Below are positions 54,974 to 64,000 of a stretch of DNA of 64,000 nt, one piece after another. This stretch comes from Rhodovulum sp. MB263. Its GTDB lineage: Bacteria > Pseudomonadota > Alphaproteobacteria > Rhodobacterales > Rhodobacteraceae. Both the position numbers and the translations under genes were made by a program. Position 1 is the stretch's first letter; every line of letters begins with the position of its first letter. Where the stretch lies: contig NZ_CP020384.1 of the NCBI RefSeq assembly GCF_002073975.1, forward strand, positions 2,170,001-2,234,000, written 5' to 3'. The notes under the pieces were generated by a model. That model was not told the DNA's origin and ran no database searches. It saw only the letters and a list, made by a program, of their open reading frames with translations.

Positions 54974-56009
54974 AGCCAAGCACCTCCGTCGACAGGCCGT
55001 GGCGGTTGAGATAGTCGCGCGCCTCGGCCCCGCGCGCGGCATCGACCGAGATCAGCAGGTTGCCGAAGGGATGCGGGCCGATCTCCTCGATGGCGCCGGC
55101 GAGGATATTGACCGAGATCCCGCGCTCGGCCGTCATCCGGGCCAGCATCGGATCGGTCGCATGGGCGCCCGCGAAGGTCACCCGCAGAACCTCTTCGGCC
55201 TCGCCGCCCGGCCGGGTCCCGAGCAGACGGCCCGAGACGAAGCGCGGCAGCGTGATGCCGGTCACCCCCGACAGGAAGGAGCGCGTCGTCGGATGCTGCG
55301 GCGCGACGAAGACGTCATAGGTCGGGCCTGCCTCGACGATCCGGCCCTGATCGATCACCGCCACATGGCTGGCGATGTCGCGCACCACGGCCATTTCATG
55401 GGTGATCAGCAGGATCGTCAGGCCCAGATCGCGGTTGATGTCGCGCAGCAGCGCAAGCACAGTCTGCGTGGTCTCGGGATCGAGCGCCGAGGTCGCCTCG
55501 TCCGAGAGCAGCACCTTGGGCCGGGTGGCCAGCGCCCGGGCGATGCCCACCCGCTGTTTCTGCCCGCCCGACAGCTCGGCCGGATAGCGGTCGGCCTGCG
55601 CCTCGAGCCCGACCCGGGCGATCAGATCCCCGACCCGGCTCCGGATCTCGGCCGAGGCCACGCCCGCGATTTCCAGCGGCATCGCGATATTGCCATGGAC
55701 CGTGCGCGAGGCCAGCAGGTTGAAATGCTGGAAGATCATCCCGACATCGCGGCGGATCGCCCGCAGCGCGGAGCCGCGCGCCCGGCCGACATCCTTGCCG
55801 CCCACGCTGACCACGCCCTCGCTTGGCCGCTCAAGCCCGTTGACCATGCGCAGAAGCGTCGACTTGCCCGCGCCCGAGCGACCGATGATGCCGCAGATCT
55901 CGCCCGGGGCCACCGTCAGGGACACATCCTGCAACGCCGTCACCCGGCCCTTGGCCCCGCCGGCAAAGAACTTGCCGACATTCTCAAAACTGATCGTCGC
56001 CCCGGTCAT
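54963..56009 (-). CDS. metN: Methionine ABC transporter ATP-binding protein
   Basis: 348 residues. Walker A GIIGRSGAGKSTLLRMVNGLE, signature LSGGQKQRVGIARALA and Walker B KVLLSDEATSALDPETT are complete. The C-terminal NIL domain (about 265-345: EEVLRVTFAGAHATDPMLARMTAERGISVNILAGAIEEI) senses methionine and inhibits transport. It starts the operon at 56009; the frame continues 128 codons upstream without a plausible start. Confidence 0.95.
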   Translation of the reverse strand: MTGATISFENVGKFFAGGAKGRVTALQDVSLTVAPGEICGIIGRSGAGKSTLLRMVNGLERPSEGVVSVGGKDVGRARGSALRAIRRDVGMIFQHFNLLASRTVHGNIAMPLEIAGVASAEIRSRVGDLIARVGLEAQADRYPAELSGGQKQRVGIARALATRPKVLLSDEATSALDPETTQTVLALLRDINRDLGLTILLITHEMAVVRDIASHVAVIDQGRIVEAGPTYDVFVAPQHPTTRSFLSGVTGITLPRFVSGRLLGTRPGGEAEEVLRVTFAGAHATDPMLARMTAERGISVNILAGAIEEIGPHPFGNLLISVDAARGAEARDYLNRHGLSTEVLGYVR

Positions 56010-56304
56010 GGCGTTCCGTTTCACTGTCTTTTCATCGGCCGTCGGGTGCCCCAAAGCCGGGCCGGGTGCAACCCCGCAGAGCCGATAGCGGCCAATTAAA
56101 AACCCCGTCCCGTTCCGCGGTGACCGGCCGAGTGATCGTTCCGCGTGCCCCACCCCCGCCGCGCGGCGCGTTCCGCGGCCTTCGCGCCCACCCGGCCGGC
56201 GTTCCGTCCGCGCCGTCTTCCGCCCCGGATCGGGCCCGCAGGAAGCCGGTTGAAAAGGCCGCCGCGATCGTGTCCTTTGGCGCCGAGCGAAAAGGAGACC
56301 AGAC
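56010..56304. promoter_or_regulatory. Divergent control region of metNIQ and the tctCBA operon
   Basis: 295 bp. The metN side contains a GGGG-TTGCA-CCC-type hairpin and other GC-rich imperfect hairpins followed by GGCCGATGAAAAG, 26 nt before metN. I could not match it to the SAM-II, SAM-I or SAM/SAH consensus. The tctC side has only purine tract AAAGGAGACC at 56290 as a ribosome site. Confidence 0.4.
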
Positions 56305-57285
56305 GTGACCATCCCGATGACGCGCCGCGCCGCACTTGCCGGGGCCCTTGCCCTCACCGCCCTGCCCGCCGCGGCCCAGGAGGCCTGGCCCACCGCGCCG
56401 ATTCATGTCTATGTCGGTTTCCCGGCCGGGTCCTCGCCCGACACGCTGACCCGGATCATCACCGAGCCGCTGGCAGAGCGGCTCGGCCAGCCGGTCGTGG
56501 TAGAGAACAAGCCCGGCGCGGGCGGCGTGATCGGGGTGCAGCAGATGCTGGCCAATGCCGGCGATGGCCTCAGCTTTGCCACCACCATCAACGGCCCGCT
56601 GACCACCGCCGCCCGGCTGATGCCATCGACGGGCTATGACGCAACCACCGATATCGCGCCGGTGACGCTGATCGCGACCTCGCCGCTGGTCCTGGCGGTT
56701 TCGGCCAGCTCGGATTTCACCGATCTCGAAAGCTTCGTCGCCGCGGCCGGAACCGAGCCCGAGTTTCTCAGCTACGGCTCGGTCGGCCAGGGATCGGGCG
56801 CGCATCTGACCGCCGAGCTCTTTGCCGATGCCGCGGGCGTCAGCCTGCTGCACATCCCCTTCGCCAGCTATGCCGAGATCACCACCTCGATCGTCGGCGG
56901 CGAGATCGATGCAGGCTTCATGGCGCCTTCGGCCGCGCTGCCGCAGGTCGAGGCGGGCCGGATGCGCCTGCTGGGCATCACCTCGGCCGAACCCTTCCCG
57001 CAAGCGCCCGACGTGCCCGTCCTGGCCGGGCGGGCCGGGCTGCCCGCCGATTTCCGGGCCGAGCTCTGGAACGCCTTCATCGCGCCTGCCGGGACCGACC
57101 CGGCGGTGATCGCGCGGCTGAATACCGAGATCGGGGAGATCCTCGCCGATCCCGAGGTGCAGCAGAAACTCCTGGCCATCGGCTGGCAGGCCGCGCCGGG
57201 CACGCCCGCGGATCTGGCCGAGCGGATCTCGGCCGATACCGCGATGTGGGGCGCGGTGATCGACCGGGTCGAAGCCCAGCCCTGA
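56305..57285 (+). CDS. tctC: Tripartite tricarboxylate transporter substrate-binding protein
   Basis: 326 residues, Bug family. It has a twin-arginine-like or Sec signal (TRRAALAGALALTALPAAAQ). IHVYVGFPAGSSPDTLTRIITEPLAERLGQPVVVENKPGAGGVIG is the Bug signature. The ligand may be citrate, tartrate, aromatic acids or others; it cannot be read from sequence. It precedes tctB by 10 bp. Confidence 0.92.
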   Translation: MTIPMTRRAALAGALALTALPAAAQEAWPTAPIHVYVGFPAGSSPDTLTRIITEPLAERLGQPVVVENKPGAGGVIGVQQMLANAGDGLSFATTINGPLTTAARLMPSTGYDATTDIAPVTLIATSPLVLAVSASSDFTDLESFVAAAGTEPEFLSYGSVGQGSGAHLTAELFADAAGVSLLHIPFASYAEITTSIVGGEIDAGFMAPSAALPQVEAGRMRLLGITSAEPFPQAPDVPVLAGRAGLPADFRAELWNAFIAPAGTDPAVIARLNTEIGEILADPEVQQKLLAIGWQAAPGTPADLAERISADTAMWGAVIDRVEAQP

Positions 57286-57295
57286 GGCCGCCCCG

Positions 57296-57745
57296 ATGCA
57301 GAAGGACTGGCCCGACATCCTCGGCGGCCTCACGCTGGCCGCGCTTGGCGCGGCGGCGGCGGGCTGGGCCCTTGCGCATTACGATATCGGCAGCCTGCGC
57401 CGGATGGGGCCGGGCTTCTTCCCGGTGGCGCTCGGCACGCTTCTGACCGGGCTCGGGCTGGCCATCGCCCTGCCCGCGCTCGGACGGCAGGCAGGCCCCC
57501 GGCCCGGCTTCGAGCCCTGCGCGGTGCTGGCGGTGCTGGCCGCGATCCTCGTCTTCGGCCTCGGGCTGTTCCGGATCGGCCTTGTCGGCGCGACCGCGGC
57601 GGCGGTTCTGATCGCCACGCTGCCCGCCCCCCATCCCGGCCGTGTCTGGCGCCTGGTGCTGGCCCTGGCGATCTCGGCCCTGACCGTGCTTGTCTTCGGC
57701 CTCGGGCTTCGGATGAACATCCCGCTCTGGCCGCGCCTCTCATGA
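57296..57745 (+). CDS. tctB: Tripartite tricarboxylate transporter small permease TctB
   Basis: 149 residues, four membrane helices. GLTLAALGAAAAGWALAHYDIGSLRRMGPGFFPVALGTLLTGLGLAI is typical of TctB. Overlaps tctA by four bases (ATGA). Confidence 0.9.
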   Translation: MQKDWPDILGGLTLAALGAAAAGWALAHYDIGSLRRMGPGFFPVALGTLLTGLGLAIALPALGRQAGPRPGFEPCAVLAVLAAILVFGLGLFRIGLVGATAAAVLIATLPAPHPGRVWRLVLALAISALTVLVFGLGLRMNIPLWPRLS

Positions 57746-59241
57746 CCACCTGGGAGGGCCTTATGCACGGCATCGGCTTTGCGCTTCAGCCCGGGGTGCT
57801 GGTCTATTGCGTCCTCGGCGTGGTGCTGGGCACCTTTGTCGGCGTGCTGCCCGGCATCGGCGCGATGGCGGCGATCTCGCTTCTGCTGCCGATCACATAT
57901 TACATCACCCCCGAAGCCGCGCTTATCATGCTGGCGGGCGTCTATTACGGCGCACAGTACGGCGGCTCGGTCGCCTCGATCCTGATGCGCCTGCCAGGCA
58001 CGCCGCAATCGGCGGTGACCTCGCTCGACGGCTATCCGCTGGCGCGCGAGGGCCGCGCGGGCGTGGCCCTCTTCACCGCCATGGCCTCGTCCTTCGCGGG
58101 CTCGCTGATCGGCATCGCGGTGCTGGTGACGCTGGCGGGCTGGCTGTCGCGCGCGGCCACGGCCTTCGGGGCGGCCGATTACGCCGCGATGATGATCCTC
58201 GGGCTGGTCGCCGCCTCGACCATCGGCTCGACAAGCCCGGTCAAGAGCTTCGCCATGGTCGTGCTGGGGCTTTTGCTGGGCTGTGTCGGCACCGATGTCA
58301 ATTCCGGCGTCCAGCGCTTCACCTTCGGCCGGACCGAGCTGCTGGACGGCATCAACCTCGTGGCGCTGGCGATGGGGCTGTTCGGCGTGGCCGAGCTGAT
58401 CGCCAATGTCCGCGACCCCGACCGGCAGGGCGTGACCGAAAGGATCGGGCTGCGCGGGCTGATGCCCCGGCGCGACGATCTGCGGCGCCTGCCCGGCCCG
58501 ATCCTGCGTGGCGGCGCGCTTGGCAGCTTCTTCGGCGCGCTGCCGGGCACCGGCTCGACGCTGTCCTCCTTCCTGGCCTATGCGCTGGAACGCCGCGTCT
58601 CGCGCCGCCCCGAGCGGTTCGGCAAGGGCGCGATCGAGGGTGTCTCGGCACCCGAGGCCGCCAACAATGCCGCCGCGATCTCGGCCTTCGTGCCGACGCT
58701 GACGCTTGGCATTCCGGGCGATCCGATCATGGCGCTGATGCTGGGCGCGCTGGTCATTCACGGGATCCAGCCGGGGCCCCTGATGCTCGAGGCCCGGCCC
58801 GAGATGTTCTGGGGGCTGGTGGCCAGTTTCGGGATCGGCAACCTGCTGCTTCTGATCCTGAACCTGCCGCTGATCGGGATCTGGGTCTCGATGCTGCGCA
58901 TCCCGTTCCGCTGGCTCTACCCGGCGATCCTCGTCTTCCTCTGCCTTGGGGTCTATTCGGTCCGCGGGCTGACATTCGACATCCTCGCGGTCGCGGCCAT
59001 CGGCCTGGCAGGCTATCTGCTGGCTCTGGCGCGGTTCAGCCCGGCGCTTCTGCTGCTGGGCTTCGTGCTCGGCCCGCTGATCGAGACCAATCTGCGGCGC
59101 GCGATGCTGATCGGCCGGGGCGATCCGATGATCTTTCTCGAACGCCCCATCGCGGCCGGTTTCGTGCTGGCGACGGCGGGGCTTCTGGTGCTGGCGCTGT
59201 GGCAGGCCTGGCGGCGGCGGGCGGCGCGCCGGAGAGGCTGA
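57742..59241 (+). CDS. tctA: Tripartite tricarboxylate transporter large permease TctA
   Basis: 499 residues, about 12 helices. [26 protein letters not shown] and [47 protein letters not shown] are the two conserved TctA motifs. Its stop lies 3 bp from the stop of the convergent scpB. Confidence 0.94.
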   Translation: MTTWEGLMHGIGFALQPGVLVYCVLGVVLGTFVGVLPGIGAMAAISLLLPITYYITPEAALIMLAGVYYGAQYGGSVASILMRLPGTPQSAVTSLDGYPLAREGRAGVALFTAMASSFAGSLIGIAVLVTLAGWLSRAATAFGAADYAAMMILGLVAASTIGSTSPVKSFAMVVLGLLLGCVGTDVNSGVQRFTFGRTELLDGINLVALAMGLFGVAELIANVRDPDRQGVTERIGLRGLMPRRDDLRRLPGPILRGGALGSFFGALPGTGSTLSSFLAYALERRVSRRPERFGKGAIEGVSAPEAANNAAAISAFVPTLTLGIPGDPIMALMLGALVIHGIQPGPLMLEARPEMFWGLVASFGIGNLLLLILNLPLIGIWVSMLRIPFRWLYPAILVFLCLGVYSVRGLTFDILAVAAIGLAGYLLALARFSPALLLLGFVLGPLIETNLRRAMLIGRGDPMIFLERPIAAGFVLATAGLLVLALWQAWRRRAARRRG

Positions 59242-59244
59242 GCC

Positions 59245-59892
59245 TCAGCTTTCGTCCTCGAACATGTCGCCCTGGCTGTCGGTTCCGTCCTCGTCTTCCG
59301 AACCGGGCATCGGGCGGCTGTCGAGCAGACCCGCAGCGCGCAATTCGCGCAGGCCCGGCAGATCGCGGGCGCTTTCCAGCCCGAAATGATCGAGAAAGGC
59401 CTCGGTCACGACATAGGTCACGGGCCGGCCGGGGGTCATCCGGCGCCGGCCGAAACGGATCCATTCCAGATCCAGCAGCTGATCGACGGTGCCGCGGCTG
59501 ACCGAGACGCCGCGGATCTCCTCGATCTCGGCCCGCGTCACCGGCTGGTGATAGGCGATGATCGCCAGCGTCTCGATCGCGGCCCGCGAGAGCTTGCGCA
59601 TCTCGACGGTTTCCTTCTGCATCAGGAAGCCCAGATCGGGGGCGGTGCGGAAGGCCCAGGCCTCGCCCACCCGCACCAGATGCACTCCCCGCCCCTCATA
59701 GCGGCGTGCAAGCGTCTCGAGCGCACGCGCGGCATCGCAGCCATGCGGCATGCGGGCGTTCATCTCGGCCACCCGCACCGGCTCGGCCGAGGCAAAGAGA
59801 ATGGCCTCGACCATGCGCTCCTGCTCGGCCGCGGGCGGCGCCTCGAACAGGCTGGCCTCGGCGTCCTCTTCGGTCTCGGGCGGGCGGCTCAT
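59245..59892 (-). CDS. scpB: Segregation and condensation protein B
   Basis: 215 residues, kleisin-associated winged-helix protein of the SMC-ScpAB condensin. MVEAILFASAEPVRVAEM and AIETLAIIAYHQPVTRAEIEEIRGVSVSRGTVDQLLDLEWIRFGRR are the family core. ATG at 59892 overlaps the scpA stop by ATGA; a TTG one codon earlier is not needed. The last about 30 residues are acidic (GSEDEDGTDSQGD). Confidence 0.94.
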   Translation of the reverse strand: MSRPPETEEDAEASLFEAPPAAEQERMVEAILFASAEPVRVAEMNARMPHGCDAARALETLARRYEGRGVHLVRVGEAWAFRTAPDLGFLMQKETVEMRKLSRAAIETLAIIAYHQPVTRAEIEEIRGVSVSRGTVDQLLDLEWIRFGRRRMTPGRPVTYVVTEAFLDHFGLESARDLPGLRELRAAGLLDSRPMPGSEDEDGTDSQGDMFEDES

Positions 59893-60692
59893 CAATGCGG
59901 CTTCCGGCGGATCTGGATCGGGGCGAAGGTCTCGGACTGGCGCAGTTCGAGCTGGCCCTGCTTGACGAGCTCGAGCGAGGCCGCGAAATGCGCGGCGGTG
60001 GCCGAGCGGCGACGGACGGGATCGGCCTGCCAGCCCTCGGGCAGCCAGCTCGAAAGGTCGATCCAGTCCCCGGCATAGCCGATCAGCCCGCGCATCCGCT
60101 CCAAAGCCTCTTCCATGGTATAGACCGCCTCGCGATCCAGCGCATAGGGCCGGAAATCGTCGCGGGTGCGGATCCGGGCATAAGCCTGCATCAGATCGAG
60201 CAACGTCGCGGTATATTGTACCCGGCGCACCCGCTCGACGCCTTCGGGCAGGCCGCGCACGAAGAAGTCGCGGCCCTTCTGATCGCGCCCCATCAACCGT
60301 GCCGCGACGCCCCGCATCGCCTCGAGCCGTTCCAGCTGGAAGGCCAGATGCGCGGCCAGATCCTCGGCCGAGGGGCCGTCCTCGGTCGGGTCGGGCGGCA
60401 GCAGCAGCCGCGATTTCAGGAAGGCCAGCCAGGCCGCCATCACCAGGTAATCAGCGGCCAGCTCGATCCGGAGGCTCTTGGCGGTCTCGACGAAGGCCAG
60501 ATACTGCTCGGCCAGATGCAGAACCGAGATCCTGCGCAGATCGACCTTCTGGGTCCGGGCCAGCGTCAGCAGCATGTCGAGCGGCCCCTCGAAACCGTCG
60601 ACATCGACAATCAGCGCCTCGGCCGCCTGCCGCGCGGCGACATCCTCGGCCTCGGCGGCACCATCCGTCGGACAGACGGGAGGCTCAGCCAT
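59892..60692 (-). CDS. scpA: Segregation and condensation protein A
   Basis: 266 residues, the kleisin subunit. VDGFEGPLDMLLTLARTQKVDLRRISVLHLAEQYLAFVE and YLVMAAWLAFLKSRLLLPP are the hallmark N-terminal motifs, and the C-terminal winged helix is at about 190-255. ATG at 60692 overlaps the nagZ stop by 8 bp. With ScpB and SMC (not in the window) it organises the chromosome. Confidence 0.94.
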   Translation of the reverse strand: MAEPPVCPTDGAAEAEDVAARQAAEALIVDVDGFEGPLDMLLTLARTQKVDLRRISVLHLAEQYLAFVETAKSLRIELAADYLVMAAWLAFLKSRLLLPPDPTEDGPSAEDLAAHLAFQLERLEAMRGVAARLMGRDQKGRDFFVRGLPEGVERVRRVQYTATLLDLMQAYARIRTRDDFRPYALDREAVYTMEEALERMRGLIGYAGDWIDLSSWLPEGWQADPVRRRSATAAHFAASLELVKQGQLELRQSETFAPIQIRRKPH

Positions 60693-61701
60693 GGGCGGCC
60701 GTCCCCAGCAGCCCGTGAAGCTCGGCCAGGGCAACGGCCGGATCGAACGGCTCTGGCGGACGACGGCAGGCCAGCGCCCGGGCGGCGCGCTCTGCGGCCG
60801 GCCCGGTCAGCGTGCCGCAGGCCCCGGCAACCTCGGCCATCTCATCCATATCGCCATTGCAATGCAGAACCGCGTCGCAGCCCGCCGCTATCGAAGCCCG
60901 GCTGCGTTCGGCGATGCCGCCGCTCAGCGCCTGCATCGAGACATCATCCGACATCAGGAAGCCGCCGAACCCGATCTCGTCGCGGATCGCCGCGATGGCC
61001 GCAGGCGAGACGGTGGCAGGGCGGTCGGGATCGAGCGCGTCATAGACGACATGGGCCGTCATCGCCATCGGCTGGTCCGAGAGCGCGCGGAAGACCGAGA
61101 AATCGGTGGCCTGCAGCTCCTGCGCTCCGGTCTTGACCCGGGGCAGATGCAGATGGCTGTCGGCGCTGGCCCGGCCATGGCCCGGGATATGCTTGATCAC
61201 CGGCAGAACGCCGCCCGCAAGCAGCCCCTCGGCCGTGGCCCGGGCACAGGCGATCACCAGGGAGGGATCGGTCCCGTAACAGCGGTTCTTCAGGATCTCA
61301 TGGGTCTCGGGGCGCGCGATATCGGCCACAGGCGCGCAATCGACATCGATGCCGAGCACAGACAGTTCGCAGGCGATCAGCCGGGCGCGCAGATACATCG
61401 AGCGCGCGGCGCCCTCCGGCCCCGCGGCCGCGATCTGGTCGAACGCAGGCGCCCAGCTGCGCCAATGCGGCGGGCGCAGGCGCTGGACGCGGCCGCCCTC
61501 CTGATCGATCAGGATCGGCGCGTCGCGGCCCACGGTCTGCCGCAGATCCCGGGTCAGGCGGCGAAGCTGGTCGGGATCGGCGACATTGCGGGCGAAGAGG
61601 ATGAAGCCGAAGGGTCGGGTCTCGGCGAAGAAGGCCTGTTCGGCCGGTGTCAGGGCCAGACCGGAACAACCGGCGATGAAAGCCCCGAGACCGTCGCTCA
61701 C
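60685..61701 (-). CDS. nagZ: Beta-N-acetylhexosaminidase NagZ
   Basis: 338 residues, glycoside hydrolase family 3. It removes GlcNAc from muropeptides during cell-wall recycling in the cytosol. LIDQEGGRVQRLRPPHW, KHIPGHGRASADSHLHLP (with the His/Asp dyad) and FLMSDDVSMQALSGG (catalytic Asp) are all present. It overlaps scpA (8 bp) and the SPOR gene (4 bp). Confidence 0.94.
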   Translation of the reverse strand: MSDGLGAFIAGCSGLALTPAEQAFFAETRPFGFILFARNVADPDQLRRLTRDLRQTVGRDAPILIDQEGGRVQRLRPPHWRSWAPAFDQIAAAGPEGAARSMYLRARLIACELSVLGIDVDCAPVADIARPETHEILKNRCYGTDPSLVIACARATAEGLLAGGVLPVIKHIPGHGRASADSHLHLPRVKTGAQELQATDFSVFRALSDQPMAMTAHVVYDALDPDRPATVSPAAIAAIRDEIGFGGFLMSDDVSMQALSGGIAERSRASIAAGCDAVLHCNGDMDEMAEVAGACGTLTGPAAERAARALACRRPPEPFDPAVALAELHGLLGTAAHG

Positions 61702-62666
61702 CGCGCCACCACCGGAATGCAGTCCGCACCCTCGGCCGAGACCGCCGCGCAGAACCGCCGCGCCGCCGCCATGTCGGCAAAGCCCGAGGCACGCAGCCGG
61801 AAGAAGGTCCTGCCGCCGCGGTCGACGGTCTGGATCACACGGGTCTTGTCAGAGAAGAAACCGGCAAAGCTGCGCTGACCCGACAGGCTGTCCCAGACCC
61901 CGCGGGCCTCGTCGCCGCTGTCGAAGGCGCCAAGCTGCACAAGCGCGGTCCCGGGCGGGATGCTGGCGGCCGCGACCTCGGTGGGTGCGGGGGCATCCAT
62001 CGCGGCTCGGGCCGAGGCAATGGCGGCGCGGGTCGCCAGGTCTTCCTGCGGCCGGGCCGCCGGGCGCGGCGACTGGCGCAGCGCACCCTGAGGCAGCGGC
62101 AGGGCCTCGGTTTCGGCTTCGGCCGTGCCCGGTTCCGCCTCTGCCTCTGCCGCGCCAGCGGCCAGATCGGCATCGGCGGCATCGAACACCGCCCCGCCAG
62201 CGGCATCGGATGCGGGCATATCGGAAAGGTTGAGCGCGGCCAGAACCGGCTCGGACGCATCCGCACCCGGATCTGCGGCCAGATCCGAGGACAGGGCGGC
62301 AGCGGGCTGCGGCACGATCACCGGCCGGTCATCCCCGGCCAGATCGACCGGCGCGGGCGCGAGGCGCAGCATGTCGGGCGGCGGCGCGGCCTCGCCCTCG
62401 GCGGCCACGCGGTTGACCGCAAGCCCCTGATGCTCGGCCTGACGCCCGCCGGGATCGTCGGGCGCGATCCGCATCGGCCCTTCAAGCGCGCGGATCACCG
62501 GCACACCGCTGACATCGCGGACCACGATCTGATAGCCCCAGACGAACAGCCCGGCCACGAGGGTCAGCGAGACCAGGCCACCGGCCCAGTTCACCATCGT
62601 CCTGAGGGAAGGTGCGGGGTCATGCCCGCCCGCCCCGCGCATCGCGTCGAAATCGATTTCTGCCAT
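61698..62666 (-). CDS. SPOR-domain inner-membrane protein
   Basis: 322 residues. A short cytosolic N-terminus, one membrane helix (about residues 28-48, LVSLTLVAGLFVWGYQIVV), a long Ala/Pro/Glu-rich periplasmic linker, and a C-terminal SPOR domain (about 240-322: ALVQLGAFDSGDEARGVWDSL...GGRTFFRLRASGFADMAAARRFCAAV). SPOR domains bind denuded septal glycans. It may help division. Overlaps nagZ by ATGA; 80 bp after argS. Confidence 0.88.
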   Translation of the reverse strand: MAEIDFDAMRGAGGHDPAPSLRTMVNWAGGLVSLTLVAGLFVWGYQIVVRDVSGVPVIRALEGPMRIAPDDPGGRQAEHQGLAVNRVAAEGEAAPPPDMLRLAPAPVDLAGDDRPVIVPQPAAALSSDLAADPGADASEPVLAALNLSDMPASDAAGGAVFDAADADLAAGAAEAEAEPGTAEAETEALPLPQGALRQSPRPAARPQEDLATRAAIASARAAMDAPAPTEVAAASIPPGTALVQLGAFDSGDEARGVWDSLSGQRSFAGFFSDKTRVIQTVDRGGRTFFRLRASGFADMAAARRFCAAVSAEGADCIPVVAR

Positions 62667-62746
62667 TGCCGCCTCGTTTCCGGGCGTGCGAAATCGCCCG
62701 GTATGGTTCTTGCCTGTGCCGCTCTGGCCTGATTGCGCCTTGTTTT

Positions 62747-64000
62747 TCAGCGCATTTCATCGACCGGAGTGACGCCGAGAATACCAAGACCGGCGGAAAT
62801 GACAACGGCCACGGACCGGGCCAGGGCGATTTTGGCCTGACTTGTGGCCGTGTCGCCCTCCTGCAGGAAGCGCAATTCGGGCAATTCGTTGCCGCGGTTC
62901 CAGAGCGCGTGCAGCTCGGAGGCCAGTTCGTAAAGATAGAAGGCGACCCGGTGCGGCTCGTTGGTGCGGGCCGCGATCTCGATCAGGCGCGGCCATTCAG
63001 CGAGCTTCTTCGCCACCGCGATCTCGGCCTCGTGGTCGAGCTTCGTCAGATCGGCCGCAGCCAGCGTCGCATCATCGGCGGCAATGCCCGCCTCGGCGGC
63101 CTTGCGCAGCACCGAACAGACGCGGGCATGGGCATATTGCACATAGAAGACCGGGTTGTCCTTCGACTGCTCCAGCACCTTGTCGAAATCGAAATCCAGA
63201 GGCGCGTCATTCTTGCGGGTCAGCATGACGAAACGGGTCACGTCGCGGCCGACCTGCTCGACCACGTCGCGCAGCGTCACATAGGTGCCCGCGCGTTTCG
63301 ACATCTTGAAGGGCTCGCCGTTCTTCCAGAGCTTCACCAGCTGGATCAGCTTGATGTCGAGCGGCACCCGGCCCTCGGACAGCGCCGCGACGGCGGCCTT
63401 CATCCGCTTGACATAGCCGCCATGATCGGCGCCGAGAATATCGATCAGCTGGTCGAAGCCGCGCCCCACCTTGTCATAGTGATAGGCGATGTCGGGGGCG
63501 AAATAGGTCCAGGACCCGTCCGACTTCATCACCGGCCGGTCGACGTCGTCGCCATGCGCGGTCGAGCGGAACAGGGTCTGCTCGCGCGGTTCCCAGTCGT
63601 CCGGGGTCTTGCCCTTCGGCGGTTCGAGCACGCCCTCGTAGATCAGCCCCATGCCTTTCAGCCGGTCCAGCGCCGCCTCGATCTTGCCGGTGCCGTAAAG
63701 CGCCTTTTCCGACGAGAAGACGTCCATCGTGACGCCAAGCGCCGCCAGATCCTCGCGGATCATCTGCATCATCATCTCGGTGGCAAAAACGCGGATATCG
63801 GCCAGCCAGTCCTCTTCGCCCTTGTCCAGAAGGCTGTCGCCGTATTTCTCCTTCAGCGCCGCGCCGACGGGGATCAGGTAATCGCCCGGGTAAAGCCCCT
63901 CGCGGATCTCGGGCTCGAGCCCGTTGGCCTCGCGGTAGCGCTCATAGGCCGAGCGCGCCAGCACATCGACCTGCGCGCCCCCATCGTTGATGTAATATTC
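62747..64000 (-). CDS. argS: Arginyl-tRNA synthetase, C-terminal part (5' end outside the window)
   Basis: 418 codons of the about 580 expected. The frame is open to base 64000, reading [24 protein letters not shown] at the window edge. [15 protein letters not shown] holds the second catalytic motif of ArgS. The C-terminus has the helical anticodon-binding DALR domain ([22 protein letters not shown], ending LGVTPVDEM). The HIGH motif lies beyond the window. It heads the argS-SPOR-nagZ-scpA-scpB cluster. Confidence 0.95.
   Translation of the reverse strand, partial: EYYINDGGAQVDVLARSAYERYREANGLEPEIREGLYPGDYLIPVGAALKEKYGDSLLDKGEEDWLADIRVFATEMMMQMIREDLAALGVTMDVFSSEKALYGTGKIEAALDRLKGMGLIYEGVLEPPKGKTPDDWEPREQTLFRSTAHGDDVDRPVMKSDGSWTYFAPDIAYHYDKVGRGFDQLIDILGADHGGYVKRMKAAVAALSEGRVPLDIKLIQLVKLWKNGEPFKMSKRAGTYVTLRDVVEQVGRDVTRFVMLTRKNDAPLDFDFDKVLEQSKDNPVFYVQYAHARVCSVLRKAAEAGIAADDATLAAADLTKLDHEAEIAVAKKLAEWPRLIEIAARTNEPHRVAFYLYELASELHALWNRGNELPELRFLQEGDTATSQAKIALARSVAVVISAGLGILGVTPVDEMR

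Noticed and set aside
56010-56130. SAM-II or SAM/SAH riboswitch before metN
   Set aside because: GC-rich hairpins are present but the conserved ligand-binding segments could not be located by eye, so no riboswitch is claimed.

Overview
The window looks like a chromosomal segment of a high-GC alphaproteobacterium of the Rhodobacteraceae/Paracoccaceae type. The reasons are the heterotetrameric sarcosine oxidase operon, the argS-SPOR-nagZ-scpA-scpB block, an LdtR-type MarR regulator, flavin-dependent ThyX in place of ThyA, CcmI, DUF1194 and DUF2177 proteins, and a PutA lacking a DNA-binding domain that sits beside an Lrp/AsnC regulator. The genus cannot be told from the sequence alone. I found no rRNA, CRISPR array or replication origin.

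Layout. 0-1 kb: the end of an M23 peptidase overlapping a bactofilin gene. 1-8 kb: a GNAT acetyltransferase, Fe-superoxide dismutase and the sarcosine oxidase operon soxB-(small membrane protein)-soxD-soxA-soxG. 8-10 kb: ccmI-ruvX-DUF1289, translationally coupled. 10-17 kb: prfB and a peptidoglycan cluster (PBP1A, lytic transglycosylase, AMIN/amidase). 17-22.7 kb: a TSUP transporter, dusA and a genomic-island remnant next to dusA, made of a tyrosine integrase, an Rrf2 regulator, a dithiol-oxidase-like flavoprotein, a truncated methyltransferase and a scrap of bioB. 22.7-28.2 kb: tRNA-Val(UAC), tRNA-Leu(UAA), putR/putA and a rhomboid protease. 28.2-30.1 kb: small repeats and a dead IS110-family element with a structured, possibly guide-RNA-like left end. 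30-40 kb: suhB, metR/metF, a decayed CoxL-type molybdoenzyme gene, valS and thrS. 40-49 kb: arsC-like, cspA, thyX, a glyoxalase, DUF1194 plus its decayed duplicate, ldtR, an XRE regulator-sdhE pair, an aspartate aminotransferase, a MATE exporter and a methyltransferase. 49-64 kb: ppk2, parE, an HNH protein, metNIQ, a tripartite tricarboxylate transporter, and scpBA-nagZ-SPOR-argS (argS runs off the window).

How the genes work together. Sarcosine oxidase feeds one-carbon units to tetrahydrofolate, which MetF (under the divergent MetR) reduces for methionine synthesis; MetNIQ imports methionine. PutA oxidises proline to glutamate under the adjacent AsnC-type regulator. Bactofilin/M23, PBP1A, MltB, AmiC, NagZ, the SPOR protein and LdtR form a wide spread of cell-envelope functions, while ParE and ScpAB act in chromosome segregation.

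The most notable accessory material is (i) the dusA-associated island, whose divergent Rrf2 / TrxR-like CxxC flavoprotein / methyltransferase cassette resembles the logic of dithiol detoxification systems; (ii) the nested inverted repeats before the IS110 transposase; and (iii) several clearly decayed genes (CoxL, DUF1194 copy, IS110 transposase, methyltransferase/bioB).
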